From assembly GCF_004123835.1 (NCBI RefSeq), contig NZ_MZMU01000009.1, forward strand, positions 62,001-126,000: DNA of 64,000 bases. The letters run 5' to 3'. The position numbers were made by a program, and so were the translations under genes. The notes under the pieces were generated by a model. That model did not search any database. It saw only the letters and a list, made by a program, of their open reading frames with translations, and was not told the DNA's origin. Source of the stretch: Rhizobium leguminosarum. Lineage in GTDB: Bacteria; Pseudomonadota; Alphaproteobacteria; Rhizobiales; Rhizobiaceae. Numbering within the stretch: position 1 is the stretch's first letter; each line of letters begins with the position of its first letter. Shown piece after piece: positions 45,156-54,598 of the stretch.

Positions 45156-45253
45156 GTCACATCGGCTTCGTATACCCCCTTGCGGCGCTTGCCTGGCAGG
45201 CCGGCGACATTACATTGCGAGCGTCATTACTCATGTGACGCAAAGGGGATATA
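45156..45253 (+). promoter_or_regulatory. structured mRNA leader of terC that pairs with its ribosome-binding site
   Basis: The bases TATACCCCCTTGCG (45171-45184) pair with CGCAAAGGGGATATA (45239-45253), one mismatch and one bulge, so the ribosome site AAAGGGG and the start are buried in a stem of about 14 pairs. Inside are GCCTGGCAGGC (45191-45201) and GCGTCA/TGACGC (45221-45241). The last competes with the closing stem, and GTCACAT at 45156-45162 can pair with ATGTGAC at 45233-45239. Alternative folds of this kind fit a regulatory leader or thermosensor. No match to yybP-ykoY is apparent. Fold is judged by eye. Confidence 0.5.
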
Positions 45254-46008
45254 TGCTGATGCAGGAAATCATGACGCTCATTCAGGATCCGGCCGCCTGG
45301 GTGGCGCTCATCACGCTGGTGGTGATGGAAGTCGTTCTCGGGATCGACAACCTGATCTTCATTTCCATTCTCACCAACAAACTGCCGCCCGAGCACCGCG
45401 AGAAGGCCCGCAAGATCGGCATCGGCCTTGCGCTCGTCATGCGTCTCGTCCTGCTCGGCACCATCGCCTGGATCGTGCAACTGACCGAACCGCTGTTTGA
45501 AGCCTTCGGCCACGGGTTCTCCTGGAAGGACCTGATCCTGATTGCCGGCGGTCTGTTCCTCGTCTGGAAGGCCACCAAGGAAATCCATCACACCGTCGAT
45601 CCGGAAGACCATCAGGAAGATTTCATCGCAAAGTCGACCACGACAGGCTTTGCATCGGCCATCGGCCAGATCCTGCTGCTCGACCTCGTCTTCTCCGTCG
45701 ACAGCATCATCACCGCCGTCGGCATGACGCCGCATCTGCCGATCATGGTGGTCGCCGTCGTCGCCGCCGTCACCGTCATGCTTGTTGCCGCGACCCCGCT
45801 TGCCAACTTCATCGAGAGGAACCCGACGATCGTCATGCTGGCGCTCGCCTTCCTGCTGATGATCGGCACGACGCTGATCGCCGAAGGCATGGGCTTCCAT
45901 GTGCCGAAGGGCTACGTCTATGCCGCCATGGCCTTCTCGGCGGCGGTCGAGGTGCTGAACATGTTCGCGCGCAACGCCCGCAAGCGCAAACGCGACGCCG
46001 CCCATTGA
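45253..46008 (+). CDS. TerC-family integral membrane protein
   Basis: A 251-residue inner-membrane protein with about seven helices. [27 protein letters not shown] near residue 25 and [18 protein letters not shown] near residue 145 carry the conserved Asp residues of TerC proteins, which are linked to manganese export, metal stress and insertion of metal-loaded exoenzymes. ILLLD and [14 protein letters not shown] near the end complete the picture. Two starts are possible, 45253 and 45259. The leader may hold a regulatory RNA. A hairpin with no T run follows the gene at 46020-46047. Confidence 0.92.
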   Translation: MLMQEIMTLIQDPAAWVALITLVVMEVVLGIDNLIFISILTNKLPPEHREKARKIGIGLALVMRLVLLGTIAWIVQLTEPLFEAFGHGFSWKDLILIAGGLFLVWKATKEIHHTVDPEDHQEDFIAKSTTTGFASAIGQILLLDLVFSVDSIITAVGMTPHLPIMVVAVVAAVTVMLVAATPLANFIERNPTIVMLALAFLLMIGTTLIAEGMGFHVPKGYVYAAMAFSAAVEVLNMFARNARKRKRDAAH

Positions 46009-46019
46009 GGCTTGGGCAG

Positions 46020-46047
46020 GAGGGCGCGGCGGAACCGGCGCGCCCTC
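46020..46047. terminator. GC-rich hairpin after terC, possible terminator
   Basis: GAGGGCGCG and CGCGCCCTC make a perfect 9-base stem with a 10-base loop, 12 bases after the stop codon. There is no T tract, so rho-independent termination would be weak; it may act with Rho or as an mRNA end. Confidence 0.4.
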
Positions 46048-46254
46048 ACGCAATGCCATCGGGCCTTTGCAGGCGTGGTTTTTCTTGACGCGCCCGGTTG
46101 AATATGGCCTAAGGCCAGCCGAACGGACGATCGGTGGATAGTGCGGGCGCATGCCCTTTTCCGGCCGGTTTGCCGATGAAGCTATCTGCATCCTTCCGGC
46201 CGAACGTCGCTTTCCCCATGAAAGCCGTCCGGCATTCATTGACGGGCACATACA

Positions 46255-47721
46255 ATGACAGTTTCCGGGACAGCCACCGGCGTCCGCGTCCGCATCGCTC
46301 CCTCGCCGACCGGCGAGCCGCATGTCGGCACCGCTTACATCGCTCTCTTCAACTACCTTTTCGCCAAGAAGCACGGCGGCGAGTTCATCCTGCGCATCGA
46401 GGATACCGATGCGACGCGCTCGACCCCGGAATTCGAGACGAAGGTGTTGGACGCACTGAAATGGTGTGGGCTGGAATGGAAGGAAGGCCCTGATATCGGT
46501 GGCCCCTACGGCCCCTATCGCCAGTCCGACCGCAAGGAAATGTACCAGCCTTACGCACAGCAATTGCTGGACAAGGGCCATGCCTTCCGCTGTTTCTGCA
46601 CGCCCGCGCGGCTGGAGCAGATGCGCGAAACCCAGCGCGCCGCCGGCAAGCCGCCGAAGTACGATGGTCTCTGCCTCAACCTCACGGCCGAGGAAGTCAC
46701 CTCGCGTATGGCCGCCGGCGAGACGACCGTCATCCGCATGAAGATCCCGGCCGAAGGCTCCTGCGACTTCACGGACGGCGTCTATGGCGATGTCAGCATC
46801 CCCTGGGATTCAGTCGACATGCAGGTGCTCGTCAAGGCCGACGGCATGCCGACCTATCATATGGCCAACGTCATCGACGACCATCTGATGAAGATCACCC
46901 ATGTCGCACGCGGCGAAGAATGGCTGGCGTCCGTGCCGAAGCACATCCTTCTCTATCGCTATTTCGACTGGGACCAGCCGGTCTTCATGCATCTGTCGCT
47001 GATGCGCAATGCCGACAAGTCGAAGCTGTCGAAGCGCAAGAACCCGACCTCGATCTCCTATTACTCCGCGCTCGGCTATATCCCGGAAGCGCTGATGAAC
47101 TTCCTCGGCCTGTTCTTCATCCAGATCGCCGAGGGCGAAGAGCTCCTGACGATGGATGAGCTCTCCGAGAAGTTCGATCCGGAGAACCTCTCCAAGGCCG
47201 GTGCGATCTTCGACATTCAGAAGCTCGACTGGCTGAACGGCCGCTGGATCCGCGAGAAACTGTCCGAAGAGGAGTTCCAAGCGCGGGTGCTGACCTGGGC
47301 GATGGAAAACGACCGCCTGAAGGAAGGTCTGCGCCTGTCGCAGACGCGCATTTCCAAGCTCGGCGAGCTGCCCGATCTAGCCGGCTTCCTGCTCAAGTCC
47401 GATCTTGGCCTGCAGCCTTCCGACTTCGCCAAGATCAAGTCGCCGCCGGAAGAGATCCTGGAGATCCTCAACACCGTTCAGCCGGATCTCGAAAAGATCC
47501 TGGAATGGAATGTCGAGACGATCGAGGCGGAGCTGCGCGCTATCGCCGACCGCATGGGCAAGAAGCTGAAGGTCGTGGTCTCACCGCTTTTCGTCGCCGT
47601 GTCCGGCTCGTCGCGCTCGCTGCCGCTCTTCGATTCCATGGCGATCCTCGGCCGGTCCGTTGTGCGTCAGCGCCTGAAGCTCGCCTCGCAGGCGGTCGCC
47701 GCCCTGGTCGGCTCGAAGTAA
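46255..47721 (+). CDS. gltX: glutamate--tRNA ligase
   Basis: A 488-residue class I synthetase that loads glutamate on tRNA. The HIGH motif is in IAPSPTGEPHVGTAYIALFNYLF near residue 18, and the KMSKS motif is the variant SKLSKRK near residue 259; EDTDATRS is typical. No Zn-type insert is seen. It is followed 22 bases later by lysS, giving a synthetase pair. Rhizobia usually have two gltX genes; which one this is cannot be said here. The 246 bases upstream (46009-46254) hold the hairpin listed above and a TTGACG-like -35 box at about 46086, but nothing else that I can support. Confidence 0.96.
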   Translation: MTVSGTATGVRVRIAPSPTGEPHVGTAYIALFNYLFAKKHGGEFILRIEDTDATRSTPEFETKVLDALKWCGLEWKEGPDIGGPYGPYRQSDRKEMYQPYAQQLLDKGHAFRCFCTPARLEQMRETQRAAGKPPKYDGLCLNLTAEEVTSRMAAGETTVIRMKIPAEGSCDFTDGVYGDVSIPWDSVDMQVLVKADGMPTYHMANVIDDHLMKITHVARGEEWLASVPKHILLYRYFDWDQPVFMHLSLMRNADKSKLSKRKNPTSISYYSALGYIPEALMNFLGLFFIQIAEGEELLTMDELSEKFDPENLSKAGAIFDIQKLDWLNGRWIREKLSEEEFQARVLTWAMENDRLKEGLRLSQTRISKLGELPDLAGFLLKSDLGLQPSDFAKIKSPPEEILEILNTVQPDLEKILEWNVETIEAELRAIADRMGKKLKVVVSPLFVAVSGSSRSLPLFDSMAILGRSVVRQRLKLASQAVAALVGSK

Positions 47722-47743
47722 GACCAGTCAGAGGATTTCGACA

Positions 47744-49240
47744 ATGGCTGACAACAAGACCGAAAACACCCTTTCCTCCGACGCGACGGAAGTGCGCGCC
47801 CAGAAGCTGAAGCTGCTGCGCGAGCAGATCGGCGAGGTCTATCCGGCGCATTTCCACCGCACGATGACCAATGCCGAGCTTATCGCGAAATATGAGAACC
47901 TGGAACCTGACGTCGAGACGCAGGATGTCGTCACTGTCGCCGGCCGCGTCTACTCGTCGCGCAACACCGGCATGTTCATGGACATCCACGATGCCGGCGG
48001 CAAAATCCAGATTTTCAGTCACAAGGACACGACTCCGGAAGAAGCCCGTGCGCTTCTGCCGATGATCGACATCGGCGACATCATCGGCGTCACCGGCATC
48101 GTACGCCGCACCAAGCGTGGCGAGCTGACGATCAACGCGCAGACGATCACCATGCTGACGAAGTCGCTGCTGCCGATGCCCGAGAAGTGGCACGGTCTCT
48201 CAGACATCGAACTGCGGTATCGCAAGCGCCATCTCGACATCATGACCAACGAGGATTCGAAGCTCCGCTTCCAGCAGCGCTCGAAGATACTCTCCGGCAT
48301 CCGCCGCTTCATGGAAAATGACGGCTTCATGGAAGTCGAGACGCCGATGCTGCATTCGGTCTATGGCGGCGCCACCGCCGAGCCGTTCAAGACGCATCAC
48401 AACACGCTAAAGCTCGATATGTACCTGCGCATCGCGCCGGAACTGTTCCTCAAGCGCACGCTGGTCTCAGGGCTGACAGACAAGGTCTTCGAGATCAACC
48501 GGAACTTCCGTAACGAAGGCGTCTCCACCCGGCACAATCCCGAATTCACCATGATGGAGTGTTACTGGGCCTATGCCGACTACGAGGACATCATGGACCT
48601 CGTTGAACGGCTGTTCGAAGCCTTGGCGCTCTCCATTCACGGTACGACAGAATTCCCCTTCGGCGACAAGACCATGTCCTTCAAGGGTCCGTTCAAGCGC
48701 GTGCCGATGCCCGACGCCGTCAAGGAAGCGACCGGCATCGACTTCCGAGCCATCAAGACCGATGAAGAGGCCCGCGCCGCCGCCAAGGCCGCCGGCTTCG
48801 CGGTCGAGAAGGATTGGACCTGGGGTGAATGCCTCGCCTTCATCTTCGAGGAAAAGGTTGAATCCACCCTGATCCAGCCGTCGCATGTGACGCATTTCCC
48901 GAAGGACATCTCGCCCTTCGCCAAGGAAGTGCCGGGCGAACCGCGCCTCGTCGAGCGCTTCGAGACCTATTGCAACGCCTGGGAACTCGGCAACGCCTTC
49001 TCGGAACTCAACGATCCCGAAGAGCAGCGCCGCCGTATGGTCGAGCAGCTCGAACAGGCGCATGCCCGCGGCGAAAAGGAAAAGCAGTTGGACGAGGAAT
49101 TCCTCGACGCCATCGACCAGGGCATGCCCCCGGCAGGTGGCCTCGGCATCGGCGTCGACCGTCTCATCATGCTGCTGACCAATGCGCCGTCGATCCGCGA
49201 CGTCATCCTCTTCCCGGCCCGCCGCAGCAAGGCCGACTGA
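47744..49240 (+). CDS. lysS: lysine--tRNA ligase (class II)
   Basis: A 498-residue class II synthetase. The N-terminal OB fold binds the anticodon (VVTVAGRVYSSRNTGMFMDIHDAGGKIQIFS). Motif 2 is in INRNFRNEGVSTRHNPEFTMMECYWAY near residue 255 and motif 3 in GGLGIGVDRLIMLLTN near residue 470, with EVETPMLHSVYGGATAEPF near residue 205. All needed residues are visible. It is second after gltX and ends at a terminator. Confidence 0.97.
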   Translation: MADNKTENTLSSDATEVRAQKLKLLREQIGEVYPAHFHRTMTNAELIAKYENLEPDVETQDVVTVAGRVYSSRNTGMFMDIHDAGGKIQIFSHKDTTPEEARALLPMIDIGDIIGVTGIVRRTKRGELTINAQTITMLTKSLLPMPEKWHGLSDIELRYRKRHLDIMTNEDSKLRFQQRSKILSGIRRFMENDGFMEVETPMLHSVYGGATAEPFKTHHNTLKLDMYLRIAPELFLKRTLVSGLTDKVFEINRNFRNEGVSTRHNPEFTMMECYWAYADYEDIMDLVERLFEALALSIHGTTEFPFGDKTMSFKGPFKRVPMPDAVKEATGIDFRAIKTDEEARAAAKAAGFAVEKDWTWGECLAFIFEEKVESTLIQPSHVTHFPKDISPFAKEVPGEPRLVERFETYCNAWELGNAFSELNDPEEQRRRMVEQLEQAHARGEKEKQLDEEFLDAIDQGMPPAGGLGIGVDRLIMLLTNAPSIRDVILFPARRSKAD

Positions 49241-49261
49241 CAGGAAGAAGCGCACAAAAAC

Positions 49262-49294
49262 AAAGCGGGGGGCCGGCCGGCACTCCGCTTTTTT
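49262..49294 (+). terminator. rho-independent terminator after lysS
   Basis: AAAGCGG and CCGCTTT pair around an inner GGCCGGCCGG stem, followed by a T tract (TTTTTTC), 22 bases after the lysS stop. Confidence 0.8.
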
Positions 49295-49306
49295 CATGCC
49301 GTCCGT

Positions 49307-50053
49307 TCAGTGGCTCTTGGATGGCGAGGCTTCTGCCGGCGGCTCTTCGGCCGGCGCCTCCCCGACCGCATCGGCGCCGTGACCTTCTGCAGCAGGCGCG
49401 GCTTCGCTTTCGGCCGCCGGTGCTGCACCATGCCCGCCGCCCGTGGCCTTCTTGCCCTTTTCCTCGTTCCTGGTCGAGGCGACCGCGACCGGGTCGACGC
49501 AATCCTCGAGATCCTTGAAAGCGGCGCTGATCATGGCGATCTCGTCGGAGGGCATCTCTATCCGCTCGCCGAAGAACAGCCCGTTTTCGCTGGCCTTGCC
49601 GTCGTAGTAGCGCGCTGTGTAGGACTTGTCGTCGAGGCCGGGAACTGTCTTGTCGGGATGCGGGATATAGACGACGTCGGCGCCGATTGCCCGGCCGCGA
49701 ATGTCCGCACGCAACGTCGGGCCGTTCTCGTCGAGCACCACCACCTGCACCAGATCTGGCTTCTGCGCGGCATATACCGCCTGGGCGACACGAAGCGCGG
49801 TCTTGACCCGCGTCATCCCGTCGGTCGGTTCGGTCTTGATGTATTTGCGCACCCAGACATGGTCCTGCTTGCGGATCGTCACCAGGTTGACGTCACTGCA
49901 TTCGAGCCCGTAGCCACCACCAGCCGCACCGATCAGCCTGTCCTTGCCGACATAGACCGCCGCACCGCCGGAAACGCCCGTCAGAAGAGCGACTCCACCG
50001 ATGATGATTGCCAATTTCCGGGAAGGCCGGAAGATGCGCAGTAAGGCCTTCAC
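49307..50053 (-). CDS. rhizobial conserved membrane-anchored protein, function unknown
   Basis: A 248-residue protein with one N-terminal helix (KLAIIIGGVALLTGVSGGAAVYVG, about residues 12-36) that anchors it to the inner membrane, a soluble domain (YGLECSDVNLVTIRKQDHVWVRKYIKTEPTDGMTRVKTALRVAQAVY) and a long tail rich in Ala, Glu, Pro and Gly. I do not recognise the family. The GTG at 50053 has GGAG at good spacing; an earlier codon at 50092 would add 13 residues. It is convergent with lysS and divergent from a LysR gene; no context for function. Confidence 0.7.
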   Translation of the reverse strand: MKALLRIFRPSRKLAIIIGGVALLTGVSGGAAVYVGKDRLIGAAGGGYGLECSDVNLVTIRKQDHVWVRKYIKTEPTDGMTRVKTALRVAQAVYAAQKPDLVQVVVLDENGPTLRADIRGRAIGADVVYIPHPDKTVPGLDDKSYTARYYDGKASENGLFFGERIEMPSDEIAMISAAFKDLEDCVDPVAVASTRNEEKGKKATGGGHGAAPAAESEAAPAAEGHGADAVGEAPAEEPPAEASPSKSH

Positions 50054-50231
50054 GCCAACTGCTCCGCCATCTGAAACTCCAACGCAGGACAAGTGCTGAG
50101 AATGCTAAAGAAATGACGTTTCCGAAAGTTTAAGTGGGCGTGTGAAGCCTGCGCCATTTTGAGAAAACACCAAAAAAGGTCCGCATTCCCGACCGCTTGC
50201 CACGGCCTGTTCCGCCATGCTCTAAACGCCC

Positions 50232-51140
50232 ATGGCCTTCACACTTCGCCAGGTTCAATATTTCGTCGCCGTCGCCGAACAGGGTTCGGTGACGCGAGCC
50301 GCACAGAACCTTTCGATCTCGCAATCCTCGGTGACGGAAGCGCTGAAGGAGCTCGAAACCGACCTTGGCGTCGAACTCTTCGAGCGTCATCCGCGCGGCC
50401 TGACGATCACCCATAATGGCCACCAGTTCCTGCGTCACGCGACGAAGATCCTGGCTTCCGTCTCCGATGCACGGACCAGTTTCTCCGGGCAGCAAAGCGC
50501 CCTCTCCGGCACGCTGAACATCGGCGTCACCTCGCTTGTCGCCGGCTACGTGCTCTCCGACCTCCTGGCGCGATACCGGCGCGCCTGTCCGGGCATCGAG
50601 GTCAGCGCCATCGAGGACAATGGCGGTTACCTCGAACATCTCCTGGTCGGCGGCGAATTGGATGTCGCCGTGATGGTCATTTCCAACTTGCGCGACCGTA
50701 TGGCGCTGCAAGCGGAAATCCTCGAAACCTCGCCCTATCGACTATGGCTGCCGATGGGCCATCCGCTGGTGTCGGCCGACATCATCTCGGTCGCCGACAT
50801 CGCCCGCGAACCGCTGATCATGCTGACGGTCGACGAAATCGAGGAGAATACCGGCAAGCTGCTCTCGGCACTCGGCGCCCGCCCGCATGTCGCTTTCCGC
50901 ACCCGCTCGGTGGAGGCCGTGCGCAGCCTGGTTGCAACAGGAGCCGGCGTGGCCCTGCTTCCCGATCTTGTCTACCGACCATGGTCGCTGGAAGGCGACC
51001 GCATCGAGAGCCGCGACGTCTCCGGTTCGCTGCCGGTCGTCCAGGTCGGCATGGTCTGGCGCAAGGGCTCCAGCCTGCCGCAGGCGGCGCGCGATTTCGT
51101 CGGCATCGCCGAAAGCTTGCGCTCCGGTCGCATCCGCTGA
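50232..51140 (+). CDS. LysR-family transcriptional regulator, likely for the polyamine operon
   Basis: A 302-residue regulator. The winged helix is RQVQYFVAVAEQGSVTRAAQNLSISQSSVTEALKELETDLGVELFERHPRG (about residues 5-55), followed by a LysR effector domain (LNIGVTSLVAGYVLSDLLARYRRACPGIEVSAIEDNG). It lies directly upstream of the binding-protein gene of a polyamine ABC importer on the same strand, 116 bases from that start, which suggests it controls the operon. Effector unknown; putrescine or spermidine is a reasonable guess. Confidence 0.9.
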   Translation: MAFTLRQVQYFVAVAEQGSVTRAAQNLSISQSSVTEALKELETDLGVELFERHPRGLTITHNGHQFLRHATKILASVSDARTSFSGQQSALSGTLNIGVTSLVAGYVLSDLLARYRRACPGIEVSAIEDNGGYLEHLLVGGELDVAVMVISNLRDRMALQAEILETSPYRLWLPMGHPLVSADIISVADIAREPLIMLTVDEIEENTGKLLSALGARPHVAFRTRSVEAVRSLVATGAGVALLPDLVYRPWSLEGDRIESRDVSGSLPVVQVGMVWRKGSSLPQAARDFVGIAESLRSGRIR

Positions 51141-51256
51141 TATCGGAATTTCCGATACCGTCTTTCTGATAAATGAATTTGCGAAAGCGGCTTTTTCGCG
51201 TCACCTTTTCATCCGGGAACAAACCGCCACAGAAGTGGCAAACCGGGAGACGGATG

Positions 51257-52417
51257 ATGACGGATCTGTTGAAATCCTGCACGGCAGCGCTTGCCTGCCT
51301 GAGCTTCGCGACGCAGGTAATCGCCGCCGAACCGCTGAAGGCCTTGGGCAAGGGCGAAGGTGCGGTCAGCATTGTCGCCTGGGCCGGCTATATCGAACGC
51401 GGCGAAACCGACAAGAAATACGACTGGGTCACCGATTTCGAAAAGGAGACCGGCTGCAAGGTTTCCGTCAAGACCGCCGCCACCTCGGATGAAATGGTGT
51501 CGCTGATGAACGAGGGCGGCTTCGACTTGGTCACGGCATCGGGCGACGCCTCGCTCCGCCTCATCGCCGGCAAGCGTGTCCAGCCGATCAACACCGATCT
51601 GATCCCGAGCTTCAAGACCGTCGACGAGCGCCTGCAGAACGGCCCGTGGTATACGGTCGGCGACATGCATTACGGCGTGCCCTATCTCTGGGGGCCGAAC
51701 GTGCTGATGTACAATGCCGACGCCTTCAAGGACAAGGCGCCGACCAGTTGGAACGTCGTCTTCGAGGAGCAGACACTGCCCGACGGCAAGTCGAACAAGG
51801 GCCGCGTCCAGGCCTATGACGGCGCGATCTACATCGCCGATGCCGCCATGTATCTGATGGCCCACAAGCCGGATCTCGGCATCAAGGATCCCTACGAGCT
51901 GAACGAGGACCAGTACAAGGCCGCCCTCGACCTGTTGCGCGGCCAGCGCAAGCTCGTCTCCCGCTACTGGCATGACGCGATGATCCAGATCGACGACTTC
52001 AAGAACGAAGGCGTCGTCGCCTCCGGCTCCTGGCCTTTCCAGGTGAACCTGCTGCAGGCCGACAAGCAGAAGATCGCCTCCACTTTCCCGGATGAAGGCG
52101 TCACCGGCTGGGCCGACACCACCATGCTGCATGCCGACAGCGAACATCCGAACTGCGCCTATATGTGGATGGAACATTCGCTGAAGGCCAAGGTCCAGGG
52201 TGATGCTGCCGCCTGGTTCGGCGCCGTGCCCTCCGTTCCCGCGGCCTGCAAGGGCAACGAACTGATGGGCGATAGCGGCTGCGCCACCAACGGATTCGAT
52301 CACTTCGACAAGATCAAGTTCTGGAAGACCCCGGTCGCCAAATGCACGACGCAGAGCGAATGCGTGCCCTATCATCGCTGGGTGTCTGATTATATCGGCG
52401 TGATCGGCGGGCGGTAA
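51257..52417 (+). CDS. polyamine ABC transporter periplasmic binding protein (PotD/PotF type)
   Basis: A 386-residue exported protein: signal peptide MTDLLKSCTAALACLSFATQVIAAEP, then the spermidine/putrescine binding fold (VSIVAWAGYIERGETDKKYDWVTDFEKETGCKVSVKTAATSDEMVSLM, then PWYTVGDMHYGVPYLWGPNVLMYNADAF and GVVASGSWPFQVNLL). Two tandem ATGs (51254, 51257); the second has better ribosome spacing. It heads the operon with ATPase and two permeases, so it should capture putrescine, spermidine or a related amine in the periplasm. Confidence 0.93.
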   Translation: MTDLLKSCTAALACLSFATQVIAAEPLKALGKGEGAVSIVAWAGYIERGETDKKYDWVTDFEKETGCKVSVKTAATSDEMVSLMNEGGFDLVTASGDASLRLIAGKRVQPINTDLIPSFKTVDERLQNGPWYTVGDMHYGVPYLWGPNVLMYNADAFKDKAPTSWNVVFEEQTLPDGKSNKGRVQAYDGAIYIADAAMYLMAHKPDLGIKDPYELNEDQYKAALDLLRGQRKLVSRYWHDAMIQIDDFKNEGVVASGSWPFQVNLLQADKQKIASTFPDEGVTGWADTTMLHADSEHPNCAYMWMEHSLKAKVQGDAAAWFGAVPSVPAACKGNELMGDSGCATNGFDHFDKIKFWKTPVAKCTTQSECVPYHRWVSDYIGVIGGR

Positions 52418-52450
52418 TTTGCATCCTCACTGAGGGGACTGTTGCAGCGT

Positions 52451-52603
52451 AAGACCCCTCCCCAACCCCTCCCCACAAGGGGGAGGGGCTTCAGCGGCCA
52501 TCGCCTATAGTCCCTGCTGCATGCAGCAGTAAGGTTGTATCCGAACGGTCCCGCACGTTAAGTCCCTCCCCCTTGTGGGGAGGGGTTGGGGAGGGGTTTT
52601 TAC
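52451..52603. repeat. paired inverted repeat, family E, between binding-protein and ATPase genes
   Basis: A left arm (AAGACCCCTCCCCAACCCCTCC..., ending GGGGGAGGGGCTT) at 52451-52491 and a right arm (AAGTCCCTCCCCCTTG to GGTTGGGGAGGGGTTTTTA) at 52559-52603 are reverse complements over about 40 bases. Each arm is itself a hairpin (CCCCTCCCC/GGGGAGGGG). In mRNA the two can form either two small hairpins or one large one, or a terminator with the final T tract. It lies in the 235-base gap and could raise the binding protein over the other subunits. Confidence 0.85.
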
Positions 52604-52652
52604 GCTTGCAAAATCGCACCCATTCAGCGCATTCCCAAGACCCGGAGCCACC

Positions 52653-53639
52653 ATGACCCCCGCCGTCCGTTTCCAGCAGGTATCGCGCCATTTCGGCCAG
52701 GTTCGCGCCGTCGACGGCGTCGATCTCGAGATCGCGCCCGGCGAATTCTTTGCCATGCTCGGGCCATCCGGCTCCGGCAAGACAACGTGCCTGAGATTGA
52801 TCGCCGGCTTCGAGCAGCCAACCGCGGGGCATATCCAGATCTTCGGCGAGACGGCCGACGGCATTCCGCCTTATCGCCGCAACGTCAACACCGTGTTCCA
52901 GGACTACGCACTCTTTCCGCATCTGAACATCCTCGACAATGTTGCCTATGGGCTGATGGTCAAGGGCGTCGGCAAGGCGGAGCGGATGAAGGCGGCAGGC
53001 GATGCCCTCGAGCTCGTCAAGCTGCCGGGCTACGGCGCCCGCCGTCCCGGCCAGTTGTCCGGCGGCCAGCGGCAGCGCGTGGCGCTCGCCCGCGCGCTCG
53101 TCAATAAGCCGAAGGTGCTGCTGCTCGACGAGCCGCTCGGCGCGCTCGACCTGAAGCTGCGCGAACAGATGCAGGAGGAATTGAAGAGCCTGCAGCGCGC
53201 GCTCGGCATCACCTTCGTCTTCGTTACCCACGATCAGGGCGAGGCGCTGTCCATGGCCGACCGCGTCGCCGTCTTCAACGATGGCAATATCGTCCAGCAA
53301 GGCACGCCGCAGGATATCTACCGCTGCCCGAAGACCCGCTTCGTCGCCAATTTCGTCGGCTCGTCGAACGTCATTGCGCCTGAGCTGATGGCCTTGCTCG
53401 GCGGCGAGAAACGCTGGGCGAGCCTGCGCCCCGAGGCGATCCGGCTGGCAAGCGATGGCGTCGAGGCGAAAGTTGAAAATGCAAGCTTCCTCGGCGCCGC
53501 CACCCGTCTCAGCGTCGATCTCAACGGCAGCCGGCTGCATGTCATGCTGCCGGCGGGCGCGCCTGTGCCGGATCTCGGCGCCGGTATCCGCCTCGCCTGG
53601 CAGCCGGCCGATATCCACTACATGGATGATGCGGCATGA
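52653..53639 (+). CDS. polyamine ABC transporter ATP-binding protein (PotA/PotG type)
   Basis: A 328-residue ATPase. Walker A GPSGSGKTTCLRLIAGFEQP near residue 37, Q-loop VFQDYALFPHLNILDNVAYG near residue 87, signature LSGGQRQRVALARALV near residue 137, Walker B LLLDEPLGALD, and a C-terminal TOBE-like region (ASLRPEAIRLASDGVEAKVENASFLG). Family typical of polyamine and thiamine importers. It overlaps the next permease gene by four bases (ATGACGG area), so they are coupled. Confidence 0.94.
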   Translation: MTPAVRFQQVSRHFGQVRAVDGVDLEIAPGEFFAMLGPSGSGKTTCLRLIAGFEQPTAGHIQIFGETADGIPPYRRNVNTVFQDYALFPHLNILDNVAYGLMVKGVGKAERMKAAGDALELVKLPGYGARRPGQLSGGQRQRVALARALVNKPKVLLLDEPLGALDLKLREQMQEELKSLQRALGITFVFVTHDQGEALSMADRVAVFNDGNIVQQGTPQDIYRCPKTRFVANFVGSSNVIAPELMALLGGEKRWASLRPEAIRLASDGVEAKVENASFLGAATRLSVDLNGSRLHVMLPAGAPVPDLGAGIRLAWQPADIHYMDDAA

Positions 53640-54598
53640 CGGCGCTCACCATGTCAGGCGGCAAGACTTCGATCCTTCCGGGCCGCGGCGGTTTCTTCGG
53701 CCAACTGTCGGATACCTTCTGGCGGCACCCGAAGCTGCTGCTCTTCCTGATGCTGACGCCGCCGCTGCTGTGGCTCGGCATCATCTATATCGGCTCACTG
53801 ATCGCCCTACTTCTGCAGAGCTTCTTCTCGATCGACGATTTCTCCGGGCTGGTGAATACCGAATTCACCCTCTCGACCTATGCCCAACTGCTGAATCCTG
53901 CGAATTTCGACATCATCATCCGTACCCTGGTGATGTCGGCGCTGGTCACCCTCGCTGCCGCCCTGATCGGCTTCCCGATCGCCTATTATGCGGCGCGTTA
54001 TGCGCAAGGCAAATGGAAGGCGCTCTTCTATCTCGGCGTCATGCTGCCGCTTTGGTCGAGCTATCTCGTCAAGATCTACGCCTGGAAGCTGATCCTCGCC
54101 AAGGAGGGCATCCTCACCTGGATCTTTGAGAAGCTCCATCTCTCCTGGCTGCTCGATGCCATCCTGAACCTGCCCGTCATCGGCGGAAACTCGCTGTCGG
54201 TGAGCTACCTCGGCACCTTCATCGTCTTCGTCTATATCTGGCTTCCCTATATGATCCTGCCGACGCAGGCGGCCCTTGAGCGTGTGCCCGGCAACCTGAT
54301 CGAGGCCTCGGCGGATCTCGGCGCCACGCCGCGCCAGACCTTCCGTACTGTGCTCCTGCCCTTAGCGCTCCCCGGCATCGTCGCTGGTTCGATCTTCACC
54401 TTCTCGCTGACATTGGGTGATTACATCATCCCGCAGATCATCGGCTCGTCCAGGCTCTTCATCGGCCAGGCGGTCTATGCCCAGCAGGGAACGGCCGGCA
54501 ACGTGCCGCTCGCCGCCGCCTTCTCCGTCGTGCCGATCGTCATCATGGCGCTTTACCTGTCGCTCGCCAAGAAGATGGGGGCCTTCGATGCGCTCTGA
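53636..54598 (+). CDS. polyamine ABC transporter permease 1 (PotB/PotH type)
   Basis: A 320-residue inner-membrane protein with about six helices; [50 protein letters not shown] near residue 225 is the EAA loop that contacts the ATPase. A long N-terminal helix ([33 protein letters not shown]) precedes. The ATG overlaps the ATPase stop. It pairs with the next permease, whose start overlaps its end by 11 bases. Confidence 0.94.
   Translation: MTALTMSGGKTSILPGRGGFFGQLSDTFWRHPKLLLFLMLTPPLLWLGIIYIGSLIALLLQSFFSIDDFSGLVNTEFTLSTYAQLLNPANFDIIIRTLVMSALVTLAAALIGFPIAYYAARYAQGKWKALFYLGVMLPLWSSYLVKIYAWKLILAKEGILTWIFEKLHLSWLLDAILNLPVIGGNSLSVSYLGTFIVFVYIWLPYMILPTQAALERVPGNLIEASADLGATPRQTFRTVLLPLALPGIVAGSIFTFSLTLGDYIIPQIIGSSRLFIGQAVYAQQGTAGNVPLAAAFSVVPIVIMALYLSLAKKMGAFDAL

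Noticed and set aside
45156..45253. Known yybP-ykoY manganese riboswitch before terC
   Set aside because: I do not find its conserved internal-loop sequences; I report a different structured leader instead.
46009..46254. tRNA gene in the gap before the two tRNA ligase genes
   Set aside because: No cloverleaf with a TTC loop and matching acceptor arms can be drawn on either strand.
51173..51256. Longer start of the polyamine binding protein
   Set aside because: It would put 28 basic residues before the signal peptide; the ATGs at 51254/51257 follow a GGGAG ribosome site.
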